From Sutterella sp. (lineage in GTDB: Bacteria > Pseudomonadota > Gammaproteobacteria > Burkholderiales > Burkholderiaceae_F), in assembly GCA_019410445.1 (NCBI GenBank), contig DXSO01000068.1, positions 1 through 7,119 of the forward strand: a stretch of 7,119 nucleotides of DNA. Reading direction: 5' to 3'. The position numbers and the translations under genes were made by a program. Each line of letters starts with the position of its first letter. Within the stretch, counting starts at the first letter, position 1. This document shows positions 4,325-7,119 of the stretch, piece by piece. The notes beneath the pieces were generated by a model. That model was not told where the DNA came from and ran no database searches. It worked only from the letters and a program-made list of their open reading frames with translations.

Positions 4325-5659
4325 ATGGATATCATGCTTATTCTTCAGATAATCGTGCTGCTCGGTGCGATTTTCATCGGTGTTCGCCTCGGCGGCATCG
4401 GTATTGGTTATGCTGGCGGTGCTGGCGTTCTGGTTCTGGGTCTGTGCCTTGGTATGAAGCCGGGTAACATTCCCTGGGACGTGATTCTGATCATCACCTC
4501 GGTGATCGCTGCTATTTCCGCAATGCAGCTCGCCGGCGGTCTTGATTACCTTGTTCAGATTGCTGAACGTATTTTGCGTTCCAATCCCAAGTACATCAAC
4601 TATCTTGCTCCTATCGTGACCTATGTGCTGACAATTTTTGCAGGTACCGGTCACACCGCTTTCTCGATGATTCCGGTTATCGTGGAAGTTGCTAAGGAAC
4701 AGAAGATTCGTCCGGTTTGCCCGTTGTCCATCGCTGTGGTTTCCTCCCAGATCGCCATTACGGCTTCTCCGGTTTCCGCTGCTGTGATCTACATGACCGG
4801 CGTTCTGGAACCCTTTGGTTGGTCCTACCCCGCATTGCTCGGTATCTGGATTCTGACGACGTTCGTTGGCTGCATGCTCACCGCTTTTGTGATGACCATG
4901 ATCCAGAATCTCGACCTCGACAGCGATCCTGTTTACAAGGAACGCCTGGCTAAGGGTCTCGTTAAGGCCGCTTCCGGTTCTCGTAGCTACGACCTCAAGC
5001 CCGGTGCCAAGCTCTCCGTGGGTATCTTCCTGATCGGCGTGATCTGCGTGGTTCTTTATGCTTCCGCTATTTCTCCGGCTGTTGGTTTGATCAAGCCCGT
5101 TATCGTTGGTCGCGATGCTGCCATCATGAGCTTGATGCTGTTGGTCGGCTGCGGTATCACCGTGCTTTGCAAGATTGATATTGGTAACGTTGCCAACACG
5201 TCCGTGTTCAAGTCCGGTATGGTTGCCATCGTCTGCGTGCTCGGCGTTGCTTGGTTGGGTGACACCTTCGTGTCCGGTCATGCCAACGAAATTAAGGAAT
5301 TCTCTGCTTCGACCGTGGCTCAGTATCCTGCCTTGCTCGCTGTGGTGTACTTCTTTGCCGCTATGTTGCTGTACTCGCAGGCTGCTACTGCTAAGGCCAT
5401 TACGCCTGCTGTTGTTGCTGCCCTCGGTATTTCCGCCAGCAACCCCGGCGACTCCTACATGTTGGTTGCTTCCTTCGCCGCTGTGTCTGCTCTGTTCGTT
5501 CTGCCGACCTATCCGACCCTTCTCGGTGCTGTTCAGATGGACGACACGGGTACGACCCGTATCGGCAAGTGGGTGTTCAACCACGCCTTCTTCCTGCCTG
5601 GCGTGCTTGCCATCGTGTTCTCCGTGGCACTCGGCTTTGCTGCTTGCGCAATGTTCTAA
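4325..5659 (+). CDS. dcuA: Anaerobic C4-dicarboxylate antiporter, DcuA type
   Basis: This inner-membrane carrier exchanges aspartate, fumarate, malate and succinate. The 444 residues are hydrophobic throughout, with about ten or more membrane segments, and match E. coli DcuA (433 residues) from memory in many blocks: RLGGIGIGYAGG (21-32), MKPGNIPWDV (44-53), SAMQLAGGLDYL (65-76), LTIFAGTGH (102-110), AITASPVSAAV (144-154), LGVAWLGDTFVS (306-317), YSQAATAKA (350-358) and QMDDTGTTRIGKWVFNH (404-420). The last block separates it from DcuB, which has QFDRSGTTHIG. GGAG (4316-4319) lies 5 bases before ATG; a second in-frame ATG at 4334 is less well placed. The aspA-dcuA order is the classic one. 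In E. coli DcuA favours aspartate/fumarate exchange, which fits the cytoplasmic aspartase and periplasmic fumarate reductase encoded here. Codon bias is as strong as in aspA. Confidence 0.94.
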   Translation: MDIMLILQIIVLLGAIFIGVRLGGIGIGYAGGAGVLVLGLCLGMKPGNIPWDVILIITSVIAAISAMQLAGGLDYLVQIAERILRSNPKYINYLAPIVTYVLTIFAGTGHTAFSMIPVIVEVAKEQKIRPVCPLSIAVVSSQIAITASPVSAAVIYMTGVLEPFGWSYPALLGIWILTTFVGCMLTAFVMTMIQNLDLDSDPVYKERLAKGLVKAASGSRSYDLKPGAKLSVGIFLIGVICVVLYASAISPAVGLIKPVIVGRDAAIMSLMLLVGCGITVLCKIDIGNVANTSVFKSGMVAIVCVLGVAWLGDTFVSGHANEIKEFSASTVAQYPALLAVVYFFAAMLLYSQAATAKAITPAVVAALGISASNPGDSYMLVASFAAVSALFVLPTYPTLLGAVQMDDTGTTRIGKWVFNHAFFLPGVLAIVFSVALGFAACAMF

Positions 5660-5672
5660 TCGGTTGTTGTTA

Positions 5673-5699
5673 AGGTGCTCTGCTTGACCGTAGGCACCT
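5673..5699 (+). repeat. Hairpin after dcuA
   Basis: AGGTGC (5673-5678) pairs with GCACCT (5694-5699) over 6 bp, with one possible extra wobble pair. It lies between the dcuA stop and the terminator and has no T-run, so an mRNA-protecting role is possible. Confidence 0.45.
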
Positions 5700-5720
5700 G
5701 ACAAGAGATTAGAAATGAAG

Positions 5721-5751
5721 AATCCCTGTCAGAGATGACAGGGATTTTTTT
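5721..5751 (+). terminator. Intrinsic terminator of the aspA-dcuA operon
   Basis: AATCCCTGTC (5721-5730) and GACAGGGATT (5737-5746) form a perfect 10-bp stem with loop AGAGAT, directly followed by a T-run to 5751. This is a textbook rho-independent terminator 62 bases after the dcuA stop. Confidence 0.95.
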
Positions 5752-6110
5752 GTAACCCTTTTGAAGTGGTAAGGAATTTAGCAGTTCAAAACGGTTTGAC
5801 CTTGGAAAAGACGACAATAAGGCAGATCGACTGTAAGAATGTAAGGACTTGAGCACTTAACCGGGTGCTCAATGAAAGCACAGCCACGGAATTGTAACGA
5901 AACACAGAAAACTACATGATCGGCAAGTGTGTAGCCAAGGGAAAGGAACGGTAAAGAATGATGAAATATCAAACGATTAGCCTTACGCAAGGTGTGATTG
6001 TTTCAGTGCCGAAATTCTGGAATTAGAAAAGTTTTGCTTGGAAAAAACTTTGCATTGGTGACAAATCTTAATCGTTTTGGATTTGTACTCGTGCTAGCAT
6101 CAAAACCATT
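5752..6110. other. Intergenic stretch without a convincing gene
   Basis: Neither strand shows a recognisable protein in these 359 bases. A minus-strand frame (5990-5778, TTG start, cysteine-rich) has no ribosome binding site or family match. A 22-codon plus frame at 5958-6026 has a weak GGA upstream but nothing else. The stretch must carry the promoter of the protease gene. CTTAAT at 6067-6072 is a -10-like string, but I found no matching -35. Confidence 0.5.
5849..5872. repeat. Perfect inverted repeat TTGAGCAC-N8-GTGCTCAA
   Basis: The arms 5849-5856 and 5865-5872 are exact reverse complements with an 8-base spacer (TTAACCGG). GTGC at 5866-5869 could instead pair with GCAC at 5879-5882, giving an alternative stem. 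It could be a regulator operator or an RNA hairpin. It lies about 240 bases upstream of the protease gene, with no long T-run. Confidence 0.5.
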
Positions 6111-6767
6111 ATGTTAGATACTCTTTCGACCATTGCCCTTTGGGCTATTCCTGCGATTTTGGCGATAACGCTACATGAAGCGGCGCACGGGTATGTCGCT
6201 AAACTTTGTGGCGATCGGACAGCTTGGGTGCTTGGACGTGTGACGATGAACCCGATTCGGCACATTGATCCTGTGGGAACGCTTTTAGTTCCTGGTGTAT
6301 TGCTTTTGGGAAGTCTAATCAGCGGTGGTTCAAGCCTACTGTTTGGTTGGGCAAAACCTGTTCCTGTTAATTTCAGACTTTTGCGCAATCCCAAGACAGA
6401 TATGATCTGGGTTGCGTTGGCCGGGCCAGGATCAAATTTAATTCAGGCTCTGTTGTGGGCTCTGGTTCTCAAGATCTTCATTGGAATGATGCCCTCTCAA
6501 GCTTCGGCTCAGTTGCTCTTTGATTTTTGCTATGCAGGAATCTCGGTCAATCTGATGTTGATGGCATTTAATTTGTTGCCGATTTTGCCTCTTGACGGTG
6601 GGCGTATTCTTTCGGGGCTCCTTCCGTTGAAAAGTGCTATTGCTTATCAACGTACAGAGCCATGGGGAATGGGGATTTTGTTGATTCTGATCGTATCAGG
6701 ATTGATTGGATATTTTGTGCGGCCGTTTATGATGTTCGGCAGTTGGCTTGTTAATGCCATCTTCTAG
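6111..6767 (+). CDS. Site-2 protease family (M50) membrane metalloprotease
   Basis: This is a small intramembrane zinc protease of the minimal S2P type (218 residues, no PDZ domain). The zinc site HEAAH is at 22-26 inside the first membrane helix, and the third metal ligand is D162 in NLLPILPLDGGR (154-165). GRVTMNPIRHIDPVGT (42-57) and ALAGPGSN (102-109) are typical of this subfamily. About five to six hydrophobic segments are visible, ending in a helix at 186-203. Substrates of this minimal group are mostly unknown, so no pathway is assigned. The ATG at 6111 is the only reasonable start because an in-frame TAA lies at 6069-6071. No Shine-Dalgarno sequence is visible in the 20 bases upstream, so initiation may be weak or leaderless. 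Codon use is mixed, unlike aspA and dcuA. The next gene begins 18 bp after its stop. Confidence 0.9.
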   Translation: MLDTLSTIALWAIPAILAITLHEAAHGYVAKLCGDRTAWVLGRVTMNPIRHIDPVGTLLVPGVLLLGSLISGGSSLLFGWAKPVPVNFRLLRNPKTDMIWVALAGPGSNLIQALLWALVLKIFIGMMPSQASAQLLFDFCYAGISVNLMLMAFNLLPILPLDGGRILSGLLPLKSAIAYQRTEPWGMGILLILIVSGLIGYFVRPFMMFGSWLVNAIF

Positions 6768-6785
6768 CCCAATGGGGATAAGACA

Positions 6786-7119
6786 ATGGCGGCGGATGTG
6801 TCAACCAAAAATGATTTACCCAGCGCATGGTTACTGCGATTCTCTCCTTATTTGAAAGAGGGGATGTCAGTACTTGAGATTGCGAGCGGAAATGGTCGCA
6901 ACACCCGTTTTATGGCGGGGTTAGGTTGTAAGATCACTGCCGTTGACATTAACGCGCCGTCAGAACGTATCGAGAAAGTCAACCATATTTTGCGAGATTT
7001 GGAGCAGGATGAATGGATTTTTGAACCGAAATCCTTTGATGTGGTTGTTGGTATCAACTACTTATGGCGAGACCGTTTCCTCAATCTAGTGGATTGCGTT
7101 AAACCCGGTGGTTTATTTT
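6786..7119 (+). CDS. Class I SAM-dependent methyltransferase (3' end beyond the window)
   Basis: The first 111 residues of a Rossmann-fold methyltransferase are visible. Motif I is VLEIASGNGRNTRF (29-42), the glycine-rich loop that holds the methionine part of S-adenosylmethionine. The acidic residue after strand 2 is D54 in AVDIN (52-56). FDVVVGINYL (84-93) is the strand 4 region, and VKPGGLF (105-111) is the loop before strand 5. The substrate cannot be told from this part, and the protein resembles the broad TehB/Methyltransf_11-like group. ATG at 6786 follows GGGGAT (6773-6778), a modest ribosome site at 7 bases. It lies 18 bp after the protease stop on the same strand, so the two are probably co-transcribed, although no functional link is evident. 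Confidence 0.85.
   Translation, partial: MAADVSTKNDLPSAWLLRFSPYLKEGMSVLEIASGNGRNTRFMAGLGCKITAVDINAPSERIEKVNHILRDLEQDEWIFEPKSFDVVVGINYLWRDRFLNLVDCVKPGGLF

Noticed and set aside
4304..5704. 466-codon open frame antisense to dcuA, rich in His, Asn, Gly
   Set aside because: The composition is that of an antisense shadow of a membrane protein, and it runs through the dcuA start region and toward the operon terminator.
5778..5990. 70-codon minus-strand frame with several cysteines
   Set aside because: TTG start, no ribosome binding site and no recognisable motif. It lies in a stretch with no other coding sign, and I could not support a pseudogene either.
5958..6026. 22-codon plus-strand frame MMKYQTISL...
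   Set aside because: Very short, only a weak GGA upstream, and frames of this length are expected by chance.
1..7119. CRISPR array, tRNA or rRNA genes, insertion sequences, prophage
   Set aside because: I saw no regularly spaced repeats, cloverleaf-like segments, transposase motifs or terminal inverted repeats with target duplications.

Overview
The window looks like chromosome from an anaerobic or facultative Gram-negative proteobacterium. It encodes a periplasmic tetraheme flavocytochrome c of the Shewanella Fcc3/FccA type, an aspartate ammonia-lyase and a DcuA-type C4-dicarboxylate carrier, and it contains a perfect FNR box. My best guess is a gut-type Burkholderiales such as Sutterellaceae. 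That guess rests on gene content, moderate GC and general style, not on any search.

Layout. Bases 2-82 are the last codons of a plus-strand gene, possibly a LysR-type regulator. It converges on the minus-strand flavocytochrome gene (182-1969), with three tandem hairpins between them; the one at 87-125 can terminate both transcripts. An 819-bp divergent intergenic region (1970-2788) follows. Its left part holds a convincing FNR-type promoter for the flavocytochrome. Its right part, upstream of aspA, holds an FNR-like half-perfect site, an orphan Shine-Dalgarno sequence, several strong hairpins and a compact element (2527-2612) with a long closing stem, a GAAA-capped inner hairpin and a possible pseudoknot. 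That element resembles a riboswitch or other cis-regulatory RNA, and I do not recognise its class. aspA (2789-4189) and dcuA (4325-5659) follow as a likely operon. Two strong hairpins lie in the gap between them and an intrinsic terminator lies at 5721-5751. After a 359-bp stretch with no convincing gene come a small site-2 (M50) metalloprotease (6111-6767) and, 18 bp later, the start of a class I methyltransferase (6786 to the window end).

How it fits together (inference from family knowledge). DcuA would bring in aspartate in exchange for fumarate or succinate, and AspA would deaminate aspartate to fumarate and ammonium in the cytoplasm. Fumarate exported by DcuA could then be reduced to succinate in the periplasm by the flavocytochrome, with electrons from a quinol dehydrogenase not present here. 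This makes the divergent cluster an aspartate-fed fumarate-respiration module under oxygen control. The protease and methyltransferase pair appears to be unrelated housekeeping.
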